A stretch of DNA of 41,962 nt from an uncultured Verrucomicrobiota bacterium (GTDB lineage Bacteria; Verrucomicrobiota; Verrucomicrobiia; Limisphaerales; UBA9464). The DNA is taken from NCBI GenBank assembly GCA_903835555.1, contig CAILNN010000081.1:1-41962 (forward strand), read 5' to 3'. The position numbers and the translations under genes are program-made. The notes below the pieces were generated by a model. It did no database searches and had not been told where the DNA came from. It saw only the letters and a program-made list of their open reading frames with translations. Shown piece after piece: positions 7,524 through 14,970 of this stretch (position 1 is the first letter of the stretch; each line of letters opens with the position of its first letter).

Positions 7524-8135
7524 ATGTCAAAAACTGAAGTCATTCTCGTCAGAAATGTCGTGGGCTTGGGAGCTGAAACCGACCAAGTCAAGGTTTCGGC
7601 TGGCTATGCCCGCAATTATCTCATCCCCGAAGGGTTGGCCATCCCATTGACCGGTGCCAATAAGCGCCGTCTGGAAGTGCTCCGCCAGCGACGTGCCGAG
7701 CGTGAAGTCAACGAACTCAACTCCATGTCCGAGTTGGGCAAGAGCTTGGCCAAGGTGACCTTGACCCTCAGCGTCAAAACCGGTGAAGACGGCAAAATGT
7801 TCGGTTCCGTGACTTCTGGTACCGTCGCCGATGCTCTCAAGACCCAATTGGACGTCCAGCTCGACAAGAAGAAAATCCACCTGGAGAAGCCAATCCACTC
7901 CTTGGGCGAGCACGAAGTGGAACTGCGCCTTCACTCAGAAGTCAAGGTGACGCTCAAGCTGATCATTAAGAGCACCACCCCGCTTCCCGAAGTCGTTCCC
8001 GTCGAAAAGAAGGATGCTCCTCGCGCAGAAAAGCGTGGCAAGCGAGCCGAAGAACCCGCTCCTGAGCCTACTCCTGCCAAAAAGTCGGAAGAGCCAAAAG
8101 AGACCAAGAAGGGCAAACCTTCCGGCAAGAAGTAG
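7524..8135 (+). CDS. rplI: Large-subunit ribosomal protein bL9
   Basis: Binds 23S rRNA near the L1 stalk and helps keep reading frame. The N-terminus has the L9 signature from GLGAETDQVKVSAGYARNYL through PEGLAIPLT, then the long linking helix (RLEVLRQRRAEREVNELNS) and the C-terminal domain (KMFGSVTSGTVADALKTQ). The start at ATG 7524 (MSKTEVIL) is chosen over the in-frame ATG at 7473, which would overlap ssb and add 17 unrelated residues. The protein has 203 residues against about 149 typically: the extra about 55 are a Pro/Glu/Lys-rich low-complexity tail, a trait it shares with L25 in this cluster. Confidence 0.95.
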   Translation: MSKTEVILVRNVVGLGAETDQVKVSAGYARNYLIPEGLAIPLTGANKRRLEVLRQRRAEREVNELNSMSELGKSLAKVTLTLSVKTGEDGKMFGSVTSGTVADALKTQLDVQLDKKKIHLEKPIHSLGEHEVELRLHSEVKVTLKLIIKSTTPLPEVVPVEKKDAPRAEKRGKRAEEPAPEPTPAKKSEEPKETKKGKPSGKK

Positions 8136-8315
8136 CTCTCATCCGAGTTTATTTCCACGCCATCGGCGTAACCTTATACCAGCCTTGGGCATCGCCCAAG
8201 CTGGTCTCGGCAAAGACTGTCAAGCCCTGAAGGGGCGAATCGGGAGCAACAATTAGATTGCACGCCCATTCTGACTTTATTGGGCCCGCTATAAGCGCCC
8301 ATTTCAGGCTTGGTC
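8136..8315. other. Spacer between convergent rplI and manC with strong hairpin
   Basis: The spacer holds an inverted repeat at 8179-8204, whose core CTTGGGC-ATC-GCCCAAG is a perfect 7-bp stem, extended by CCAG/CTGG with one bulged C. No T-run follows on either strand, so it is not a textbook intrinsic terminator, but it could end transcription from both convergent genes. Nearby GCCCTGAAGGGGCG (8224-8237) is a second small inverted repeat. Confidence 0.4.
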
Positions 8316-9455
8316 CTACACCAGATATCTAAAAGCCGGATTCCCTGCCAGTAGTTTCACCAGTTCCTTGATGCGCTGGGCCTCGCCGCGCGCGGCCACC
8401 AGCATCGTATCGTCGGTCACGACCACAATCGAGTCCTTCAAACCGACCAAGGTGATCGGGGTTCGGTTCTTTTTCCGGGCGTCATAGACAATATTTCCGG
8501 TAGCACCCACTTGAACTACCGAACCCACTAGGGCATTGCCATCGGCGTCCAGCGCCAGATGCCGGGAAAGTGCAGGCCACGCTCCGAGGTCGTCCCAATC
8601 GAATGCGCCGTCCGCCACGACCACGTTCCGGGCCTTTTCCATGACTGCAAAGTCGATGCTGATCTTTTTGACCGAGGGATACTCGTTTTCTAGGACGCGC
8701 ACCAATACTTCCTGACCTTGCTGAGCCGCCAACCGCCATCGCTCTGCGGCAGCGGCAATCTCTGGCTGATGTTCCGTCAATGCGTGTCGGATCGTCTGGT
8801 AAGACCAGACAAACATGCCCGCGTTCCAGCGGTAGTTGCCTTCGGCCAAATAACGCTGCGCCGTTTCAAGGTTTGGCTTTTCGACAAAGCGTAGGGCCTT
8901 GAAAAATCGAGTCGCCTGAACTCGCTCCGCAACAAGCGAGGAAAGCGGTTCACCCGATTGGATATAGCCATACCCCGTTTCCGGACTAGTGGGGTGGATG
9001 CCGATGGTTACAATCACCGACTGCTCGGCAGCCACGCCAAACGCGTCGGAAAGGACCTGCTGAAATTTAGCCGTGTCGGGAATGACATGGTCTGCCGGAA
9101 GGACCGCCAGAACGCCGTGTTCGTCCCGAGCCCCGACCAATGCCGCCCCCAAGGCTACCGCCGCGCAGGTATCGCGCCCAATCGGTTCACCCACGATGTT
9201 CGATGCCGGGAGGTCTGGAAGCTGCGCCCGTACCGCTGCCGCTTGCACGGCATTGGTGATAATCAGGATATTTTCGATCGGAACTAACGCCCGCACGCGG
9301 TCGACCGCCTGCTGGAGGAAGGAACGATCTCCGAGCAGCGTGATCAATTGCTTGGGGGTCGCTTCGCGACTGACTGGCCAGAAGCGTTCGCCTTTTCCAC
9401 CGGCCATGATGACCACAAATCGGTGTCGTTGTGATTGAGAAGCAGGTGAAGTCAT
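8316..9455 (-). CDS. manC: Mannose-1-phosphate guanylyltransferase
   Basis: Forms GDP-mannose from mannose 1-phosphate and GTP in the cytoplasm, supplying mannose, fucose or rhamnose for surface glycans. The 379-residue protein opens with the nucleotidyltransferase signature MAGGKGERFWPVSREATPKQ. It continues with family blocks: GEPIGRDTCAAVALGA, VLPADHVI, SPETGYGYIQSG, FVEKPN, and WNAGMFVWS near the substrate pocket. No C-terminal isomerase (cupin) domain is present, so it is the single-function type. The ATG at 9455 is fixed by a 4-bp ATGA overlap with the trpA stop, implying translational coupling. The open frame extends to 9506 but that part lies inside trpA. It pairs functionally with the GT genes near the window's start. 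Confidence 0.93.
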   Translation of the reverse strand: MTSPASQSQRHRFVVIMAGGKGERFWPVSREATPKQLITLLGDRSFLQQAVDRVRALVPIENILIITNAVQAAAVRAQLPDLPASNIVGEPIGRDTCAAVALGAALVGARDEHGVLAVLPADHVIPDTAKFQQVLSDAFGVAAEQSVIVTIGIHPTSPETGYGYIQSGEPLSSLVAERVQATRFFKALRFVEKPNLETAQRYLAEGNYRWNAGMFVWSYQTIRHALTEHQPEIAAAAERWRLAAQQGQEVLVRVLENEYPSVKKISIDFAVMEKARNVVVADGAFDWDDLGAWPALSRHLALDADGNALVGSVVQVGATGNIVYDARKKNRTPITLVGLKDSIVVVTDDTMLVAARGEAQRIKELVKLLAGNPAFRYLV

Positions 9456-10273
9456 TTGGTTGCTGATGATTTGATGGCTTGAGAAAGCGTTTGCACAAAT
9501 CCACAAACTTCATCGGCCAGTCCGGGGGTGTCGCCGTGCTTGCCGATGCGGTTGACCACCGCGCTCCCAACGACGACCGCGTCACCATGAGAAGCCACCT
9601 GTCGGGCCTGCTCGGCGTTCGAGACACCGAAGCCAATCGCAATCGGAAGTTGGGAATGCCGACGAATCCGGGCAACCATCTCTCCAATGGTCGTGCTGAT
9701 GGTTGACTGCATACCGGTGACCCCTTCGCGGCTCACGTAGTAGATGAACCCTCGGGCGCGGGGCGCGATGATCTCGATGCGCTCCTCCGGTGTCGTAGGC
9801 GCTATCAAGTAAATGGAGCAAAGCCCCGCCTCGGACATCAGCGATTCATAGTTGGCTGACTCTTCCGGAGGCAAGTCCAGGACCAACAATCCATCCACTC
9901 CGGATGCCGCGGCATCATGAATGAAATTTTCCAAGCCGACTCGGTGCAACAGATTGAAATAGATATACAGAACAATGGGTACCTGCGATTGCTTTCTCAA
10001 CTCCGCTACCATCGCCAATACTTTCGGAGGCGTTGTTCCGCTTGCCAGTCCACGTTGCGCCGCCAATTGATTCACGACACCGTCGGCCAAAGGATCGCTG
10101 AACGGAACACCCAATTCCACCACATCCACGCCCGCCTTTTCAAATCCCAACGCCAATTCCAGCGTTGCTACCAAATGGGGATCTCCGGCTCCGATGTAGA
10201 TGACCAATCCTTTTTGTCCCTGATTGCGAAGCTGTTCAAAACGAGCGACAATGCGATTCACTGCGGACAGCAT
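9452..10273 (-). CDS. trpA: Tryptophan synthase alpha subunit
   Basis: Cleaves indole-3-glycerol phosphate to indole and glyceraldehyde 3-phosphate, passing indole to TrpB. The 273 residues fit the family. Catalytic Glu53 (VVELGVPFSD) and Asp64 (PLADG) are both present, as are the phosphate-binding blocks YYVSREGVTG and IAIGFGVSN. The residues after Asp64 read GVVNQL where most enzymes have GP-x-I-Q, a lineage variation near loop 2. The start is ATG 10273 (MLSAVNRI); the longer open frame upstream translates a repeat and is not homologous. It overlaps manC by 4 bp. No other trp genes are in the window, so trpA is separated from trpB on this side. Confidence 0.95.
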   Translation of the reverse strand: MLSAVNRIVARFEQLRNQGQKGLVIYIGAGDPHLVATLELALGFEKAGVDVVELGVPFSDPLADGVVNQLAAQRGLASGTTPPKVLAMVAELRKQSQVPIVLYIYFNLLHRVGLENFIHDAAASGVDGLLVLDLPPEESANYESLMSEAGLCSIYLIAPTTPEERIEIIAPRARGFIYYVSREGVTGMQSTISTTIGEMVARIRRHSQLPIAIGFGVSNAEQARQVASHGDAVVVGSAVVNRIGKHGDTPGLADEVCGFVQTLSQAIKSSATK

Positions 10274-10342
10274 GCCGGTAGGTCCTGCCAAACGAAAAGC
10301 CGGAAAATGTCCGTTGAGCGGATACCGAGTTGTGGATCGAGG

Positions 10343-10452
10343 GGATGTCCGCCAGGTCGTGGATTGCGCCAGTCTTCTGGCGCTTTTGAAATGGCTGTGA
10401 ATTCGACGGTGGTCAGAGTCTTTTCGCGAGCCCCTCAGGTTCCAAGACACCT
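10343..10452 (+). repeat. Dispersed REP-like repeat, family A, copy 2
   Basis: Matches copy 1 at 2803 in the same orientation, with 40 of 44 identical bases in the core. Here the inverted repeat is perfect: GCGCCAG-TCTT-CTGGCGC (10368-10385), a 7-bp stem with a 4-nt loop. It fills the 178-bp gap between the WYL-regulator stop and the trpA start, so it lies within any common transcript of the two genes or in the trpA leader. Confidence 0.7.
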
Positions 10453-11456
10453 CACCGCTCTCTGTGCCGTTCCACCAACCGAGCCGCAGCCTCGCGTACC
10501 GAGGCCAATAATTCAGGTGGACCAACAACCCGAGCCCCCCCACCCCAGCCCAACACCCAACGCTGTACTTCCTGGAGACTCCCCAATCGCATCTGTAACT
10601 CCAACCTGCCACCGGCTAGCTCCCGCAGTTCTTGCGAAGGATGCCAGCGTTTCTCCCGAATGTAGTCGCTAATCGATTCCTCAATCTGAATAACCACGTC
10701 AAATTCACCTTCCCGGGAATGAATGCCGAAACTATCCCGTAGTTGCTGGTCCAGTTGGAAGCGGGCCGGTCGGGCGAATGTTTTTCCAGTCGATTTGGCG
10801 CTGAGGATGCGCACAGGGGCGAACGTCCGAATGGCGTTCCGGGTGTAATCGAAGGCAAACAGGTACCAATCGCCGTTCACATTGGCTACATGGTAGGGAT
10901 CAACAACGCGGTCCTCGGGTTGTTTCGCTCCAGGCTTCTTATAGCTCAATCGTAATTGTTCGCGTTCTTGGGCGGCGCGAAACAATTTTTCCATGATCGG
11001 CAGATTAACCACCGGCTCTGCTGTCGTTCGAAAAGAGATGGTGTGGTTCAAATCAGCCAGATTGAGCGAAACGGTTTCCGGTAACGCTTGCTCCAGCTTA
11101 CGTAGGGCGGCCACCAATCGGTCCTCATAAGGTGTTCCGCGATATTGATGCAGAGCCTTTTCCGCGACCAGAAGAGCAACCAACTCGCCCTCGGTAATCT
11201 TCATCGTCGGAAATGCCTCCACCGATTCCGTATAGTGAAAGCCTCGATTCTTCGCGTCCCATTCAATCGGCAGGTTCATTCGATCCCGCATGAACTCCAA
11301 ATCCCGCAGGATGGTCTTGGGGTTGACTTCCAATGAAGCCGCCAATGTGCTGGAATTCGGATATCGCTGCTCCGAAAGTGCATCGTGGATACGCAACATA
11401 CGTTCCAATGGTGGTCTGGATACTCCGTGAACCGTGGACGTCTTTCTTGAAGGCAT
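10452..11456 (-). CDS. HTH and WYL-domain transcriptional regulator
   Basis: A 334-residue YafY/DeoR-like regulator. Residues about 15-70 form a winged helix-turn-helix (RMLRIHDALSEQRYPNSST; LEVNPKTILRDLEFMRDR). The middle carries the WYL domain, with DWYLFAFDY and upstream RLSYKKPGAKQPEDRVVDPY, a ligand-sensing SH3-like fold that binds nucleic acid or small molecules in known members. The C-terminal WCX-type part has EVQRWVLGWGGGARVVGP. The start ATG 11456 (MPSRKTS) is chosen over a TTG at 11507. WYL proteins often control defence genes, but none is nearby: it is divergent from thyA (102 bp apart) and upstream of trpA. Its target is unknown; autoregulation from the shared thyA spacer is possible. 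Confidence 0.85.
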   Translation of the reverse strand: MPSRKTSTVHGVSRPPLERMLRIHDALSEQRYPNSSTLAASLEVNPKTILRDLEFMRDRMNLPIEWDAKNRGFHYTESVEAFPTMKITEGELVALLVAEKALHQYRGTPYEDRLVAALRKLEQALPETVSLNLADLNHTISFRTTAEPVVNLPIMEKLFRAAQEREQLRLSYKKPGAKQPEDRVVDPYHVANVNGDWYLFAFDYTRNAIRTFAPVRILSAKSTGKTFARPARFQLDQQLRDSFGIHSREGEFDVVIQIEESISDYIREKRWHPSQELRELAGGRLELQMRLGSLQEVQRWVLGWGGGARVVGPPELLASVREAAARLVERHRER

Positions 11457-11558
11457 GCAAATAAGCTCGGGTCGGGGGCTCCGACTTGAAAAGGACAAAG
11501 ATATCAATTTCCCTTCGCTTGCACCCAGGCGGGCGGGTTGGCAACCTTGCTCAGCAAG

Positions 11559-12356
11559 ATGCGTCCCTATTTAGAGCTTCTCCAACAAGTGCTGGACCAT
11601 GGACGGTTAAAGTCCGACCGCACCGGCACCGGCACCCGGTCCCTATTTGGAACTCAAACCCGGTATCGCTTCGCCGACGGATTTCCTTTGGTGACCACCA
11701 AGAAAGTTCACCTCAAGAGTATTCTGTGGGAATTGCTTTGGTTTATTCGTGGAGAAACCAATGTGCGCTGGTTGCAGGATCGCGGTGTGACCATTTGGGA
11801 TGAATGGGCGGACCCTCAAACCGGCGACCTCGGTCCAGTCTACGGTGCCCAATGGACTCAATGGCCCCTCCGTGACGGGAAATCCCTCAATCAATTGGAT
11901 GAAGTCGTAGCCCAAATCCGGCGCAACCCCGATTCTCGGCGGCTAATCGTAACGGCCTGGAATCCTGCCGATGTGCCCCAGATGCGCTTGCCGCCCTGCC
12001 ACGTTCTCTTTCAATTCTACGTCGCTGATGGGGAACTCTCCTGCCAGCTCTATCAGCGGAGTGCGGACCTTTTCCTCGGGGTACCTTTCAATATCGCTAG
12101 TTATGCGGCCCTGACGATGATGGTGGCGCAGGTCACAGGTCTTCAACTCGGGGAATTCATCCACACTCTGGGCGACGCCCATATTTACTCCAATCACGTC
12201 GAACAAGTACGGCTTCAGTTATCCCGGGAACCACGACCGCTGCCCAAACTGCGCCTGAATCCGTCTGTTCGCGAGTTGCGCGATTTCCAGTACGATGATT
12301 TTGTGCTGGAAGGATACGATCCCCATCCGGCTATCAAGGCACCCGTCGCAGTTTGA
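11559..12356 (+). CDS. thyA: Thymidylate synthase
   Basis: Methylates dUMP to dTMP using methylene-tetrahydrofolate. The 265 residues almost equal the E. coli enzyme's 264. Motifs are [11 protein letters not shown] (phosphate loop), [12 protein letters not shown], the catalytic Cys147 in [28 protein letters not shown] for dUMP binding, and [10 protein letters not shown]. The C-terminus ends IKAPVAV, as in the family. The start at ATG 11559 (MRPYLELLQ) is homologous to the usual N-terminus; an in-frame TTG at 11538 is rejected. The presence of ThyA implies a folate cycle needing dihydrofolate reductase; no folA is seen next to it. A GNAT gene follows after 39 bp. Confidence 0.97.
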   Translation: MRPYLELLQQVLDHGRLKSDRTGTGTRSLFGTQTRYRFADGFPLVTTKKVHLKSILWELLWFIRGETNVRWLQDRGVTIWDEWADPQTGDLGPVYGAQWTQWPLRDGKSLNQLDEVVAQIRRNPDSRRLIVTAWNPADVPQMRLPPCHVLFQFYVADGELSCQLYQRSADLFLGVPFNIASYAALTMMVAQVTGLQLGEFIHTLGDAHIYSNHVEQVRLQLSREPRPLPKLRLNPSVRELRDFQYDDFVLEGYDPHPAIKAPVAV

Positions 12357-12395
12357 CCCGAAACAACCTACACTTCCTTCGACCATTTTCCGTCC

Positions 12396-12911
12396 ATGAA
12401 ACCAACGGTGACGATTCGCCCTGCCCGACGCGACGACTGTCCCGATATTCTGGAAATCTACAACGAGGCGGTGCTCAACTCGACCGCTAGTTATGATTAC
12501 GAACCCAGTACGCTAGAGCGCCGCATCGAATGGTTCGATTCCCATCGACAGGGTAACTATGCCATTTGGGTCGCCGAAAAAGAATCAGGCCAAGCAGGAC
12601 ATCGCGTCGTTGGGTGGAGTTCCCTTAATCCGTACCATGATCGGCCTGGCTATCGATTCACAGCTGGGAACTCAATTTATGTGGCACCAGGTTGGAGGGG
12701 CCAAGGATTGGGGAATCAATTGATTCCCCCGCTAATCACTTCTGCGCGCGAGCGTGGCCTCCATGCGATTATCGCGGTCATTGATGCCGGCAACGAGGTG
12801 AGCCTTCGACTTCACGCTCGGCACGGTTTTGAGCGTGTGGCCTATTTTCGCGAAGTAGGCTTCAAGTTTGGTCGATGGTTGGACGTCATCGACATGCAGC
12901 TTCTGCTTTAG
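12396..12911 (+). CDS. GNAT acetyltransferase, phosphinothricin (PAT/Bar) type
   Basis: A 171-residue GNAT protein of the PAT subfamily. It shows the subfamily's opening TIRPARRDDCPDILEIYNEAV, the IEWFDSHRQ block, VVGWSSLNPYHDRPGYR, and the acetyl-CoA motif A in SIYVAPGWRGQGLG. The closing REVGFKFGRWLDVIDMQ is diagnostic of PAT/Bar-like and methionine-sulfoximine acetyltransferases. Known members N-acetylate phosphinothricin, methionine sulfoximine or related amino acids; the natural substrate here cannot be told. It follows thyA by 39 bp and is probably cotranscribed without a functional link. Start at ATG 12396. Confidence 0.88.
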   Translation: MKPTVTIRPARRDDCPDILEIYNEAVLNSTASYDYEPSTLERRIEWFDSHRQGNYAIWVAEKESGQAGHRVVGWSSLNPYHDRPGYRFTAGNSIYVAPGWRGQGLGNQLIPPLITSARERGLHAIIAVIDAGNEVSLRLHARHGFERVAYFREVGFKFGRWLDVIDMQLLL

Positions 12912-12954
12912 CCCTATTTAGTGGCTCCCATTGGTTTTACTTGTCCTAGCTGGC

Positions 12955-12982
12955 AAAAAAAAGGCACCCCGAAGGGTGCCTT
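12955..12982 (-). terminator. Intrinsic terminator of the pseudopilin gene
   Basis: On minus, AAGGCACCC-TTCG-GGGTGCCTT is a perfect 9-bp stem with the very stable C(UUCG)G loop, running straight into an unbroken T tract (12962-12955). It lies 39 bp beyond the pseudopilin stop. It is the clearest terminator in the window. On plus it could also stop the GNAT transcript, though without a T-run. Confidence 0.88.
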
Positions 12983-13021
12983 CTCAATTCATGGGCAAAG
13001 TCTCCTCCGGCCCATTCGTCC

Positions 13022-13837
13022 TTATAGCTGCCCGTTGTTGTTGGGGAAGAGGAAGGTGATCGGAGAGGTGCCGGTATTGTTGATCGCGTCGATCAAAGCT
13101 TGGCGGAAACGACCGCTGGACCATTGTTGGACCGAACCGTCGCCCAGCAAACCGTTGCCTTGGGTGGAGTGGATGGCTTGGGTGTAGCCAATCTTGGTTG
13201 CGTTGGCACCTGTGGTAGGAACGGTCGCCAACACGAATCCAGTTTGACCGGAGGGAGCGCCAGTACCGGAAGGATCAGCAGCTTTGCCGCCGTAGAGGGT
13301 TGGGGTCGTTGCGGTGGTGTCGCCGGACACGTTCCGGTCGCCACCGAGGATGCTCTGGGGCTGCTGTTCATCAGCAGCGAGGCCAATGAAATAGCTAACG
13401 GCGGCGTTATACTTGTAGGTCGCGCTGCTGAGCGTCATCGAGTAGAAATTTGTCGCAACACCTTTGGCGGTGACGCCGTCTGTCGTGTCAGAGTCAGAGG
13501 GACAGATGATCACCTTGGGAGTGTTCAACTCATTGGACACCGCGATGAAATGGCGATACGCATGCTGGGCATTCATCCAAGTATTGGCGGTGTCAAGCGT
13601 TCCACCGTTGTTGGTGTCGATGTTCCAGGGGAAACGTCCAGCGTTGTCCGTGGAGAAGATACGGAATGCGATACCCTGCTGCTTGAGATTGTTGACGCAA
13701 GCAATACGGTTGGCCTTGGCTTTGGCCTTGGCCAGTGCCGGAAGGAGCATGCCGGCCAGAATCGCGATAATCGCGATCACGACCAGGAGCTCGATCAGCG
13801 TAAAAGCGCTTTGCCGCGAGATACGAGTACGGTTCAT
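13022..13837 (-). CDS. Type II pseudopilin-like secreted protein (H-X9-DG type)
   Basis: A 271-residue protein with a type III (prepilin) signal: short basic leader [11 protein letters not shown], cleavage expected between Ala11 and Phe12, then [19 protein letters not shown] with Glu at +5. A long assembly helix follows ([20 protein letters not shown]). The body is low in charge and rich in Thr, Ser, Gly and Asn, like the many secreted pseudopilin-like proteins of Planctomycetes and Verrucomicrobia. Near the C-terminus [12 protein letters not shown] fits the H-X9-DG motif of this class. The start is ATG 13837. It has its own promoter (13875-13903) and terminator, so it is a single-gene unit; no secretion-machine gene is adjacent. 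Role unknown, possibly an extracellular or envelope protein. Confidence 0.88.
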   Translation of the reverse strand: MNRTRISRQSAFTLIELLVVIAIIAILAGMLLPALAKAKAKANRIACVNNLKQQGIAFRIFSTDNAGRFPWNIDTNNGGTLDTANTWMNAQHAYRHFIAVSNELNTPKVIICPSDSDTTDGVTAKGVATNFYSMTLSSATYKYNAAVSYFIGLAADEQQPQSILGGDRNVSGDTTATTPTLYGGKAADPSGTGAPSGQTGFVLATVPTTGANATKIGYTQAIHSTQGNGLLGDGSVQQWSSGRFRQALIDAINNTGTSPITFLFPNNNGQL

Positions 13838-13874
13838 AGGTTTTGTGATGTGTAAACGGAGTTGTGTGGCGCAA

Positions 13875-13903
13875 ATCATTAGGGGACTGCCCTTTCGAGT
13901 CAA
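13875..13903 (-). promoter_or_regulatory. Sigma-70-type promoter of the pseudopilin gene
   Basis: On minus, TTGACT (13903-13898, 5 of 6 to consensus) is spaced exactly 17 bp from AATGAT (13880-13875, 4 of 6). Transcription would start near 13868, giving a leader of about 30 nt before the ATG at 13837. The rest of the 13838-14085 spacer shows nothing else clear; on plus a GGAGG (14071-14075) serves the next gene. Confidence 0.6.
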
Positions 13904-14085
13904 CGCCTTTTCGCTAAACTAGCACCCGCAATGCCATTTTTTCTGAATGCCTCAATACCAAGGGATTACAACGGCCATCTTTCGGTTGCACGAGCGAGAA
14001 TTGTCATGGATGCGCAATTTTCACGCAGTTTTTCTTGCTTCAACCTTGCGGTGACTTCCAAACACGGTCTGGAGGACCGCCAACG

Positions 14086-14931
14086 ATGAACCTTCGAGTT
14101 TGGTTGAATGGTGCTTTGCTGCCTTCCGACAAAGCCACCGTTCCGATTTCAGACCGATCATGGATGTACGGCGACGGTCTCTTCGAAACCCTTCGTATCC
14201 ATCAGGGACTGCCATTTCGATGGAACGACCATTGGACACGATGGAACTCCGGCGCACAGCTCATTCGCCTGCCCGTTCCTTACTCCGAGTCGGTGGTGCG
14301 ATCTGCCTTGTCCACTATCATCGATGCCAACCAAGTCTCCAATGGCATCGCCCGCCTTCACTTGAGTAGAGGCTCCGGTATCAGGGGCTACTCTGTCGTA
14401 GGAACTCATTCACCCTCACTGGCGATAACAGCCACAGCCGACGACCAGACTCCTGAGTATCTATCTGTTACGCTACACCTCAGCACCGTTCGTCTTCCTT
14501 CGGGTGATACCCTCGGGAAGTTTAAGACCGCCAGCAAGTTGCCCATCATTCTTGCACAAATTGAAGCAGACGAGGCAGGAGCTTCCGCAGCCCTATTGAC
14601 CGATACGGAGGGCATGGTGGCGACCTCTAGCCGCGGCAACCTGTTTTGGATCGATGGCTCAAACACGGTCGTGACCCCGCCACTATCGACCGGAGCATTG
14701 GACGGTGTCACTCGTTCCGTGGTTATCGAAATCTGTCGGGACCTGAATATTCGATTTGAAGAGGACCGACAGCTCCCTCCCTCCCTTTTTCAGCAGGCCG
14801 GAGTCTTTATTACCAGTAGCGGCTTCGGACTTGCACCCGTCGTTGCACTCAATGGAAGCTCGCTACCGGCTTCACCCCTGCTGGACCGACTAAGAGCCGA
14901 ATATCGGCTTCTCTTGGAGCGTGTAGCATAA
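14086..14931 (+). CDS. Class IV (fold-type IV) PLP aminotransferase/lyase
   Basis: A 281-residue protein of the family containing branched-chain and D-amino acid aminotransferases and 4-amino-4-deoxychorismate lyase (PabC). Family blocks: ISDRSWMYGDGLFETLR at the N-terminus; Lys147 in GKFKTASKLP, the predicted Schiff-base lysine; and VATSSRGNLFW followed by TPPLSTGALDGVTR. Similarity to PabC in the last two blocks (NLFW; G-x-x-DGVTR) makes a folate role possible, next to thyA, but specificity is uncertain. The oddity is Thr180 (codon ACC at 14623) where the family has a Glu that contacts the PLP ring nitrogen. The start ATG 14086 has GGAGG 11 nt upstream; the open frame extends further back without support. 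Confidence 0.85.
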   Translation: MNLRVWLNGALLPSDKATVPISDRSWMYGDGLFETLRIHQGLPFRWNDHWTRWNSGAQLIRLPVPYSESVVRSALSTIIDANQVSNGIARLHLSRGSGIRGYSVVGTHSPSLAITATADDQTPEYLSVTLHLSTVRLPSGDTLGKFKTASKLPIILAQIEADEAGASAALLTDTEGMVATSSRGNLFWIDGSNTVVTPPLSTGALDGVTRSVVIEICRDLNIRFEEDRQLPPSLFQQAGVFITSSGFGLAPVVALNGSSLPASPLLDRLRAEYRLLLERVA

Positions 14932-14970
14932 CCAGTGGTCCCGAAATAACGAGTCGAGGTCAGCCACCCA

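Noticed and set aside
10274-10612. 113-residue extension of trpA
   Set aside because: It translates repeat A and part of the WYL gene in antisense; TrpA homology begins at 10273.
10452-11456. Defence island controlled by the WYL regulator
   Set aside because: All neighbours are metabolic genes; no nuclease, methylase or abortive-infection gene is near.
13022-13837. Type II secretion or type IV pilus locus
   Set aside because: Only one pseudopilin-like gene with its own promoter and terminator; no ATPase, platform or peptidase gene.
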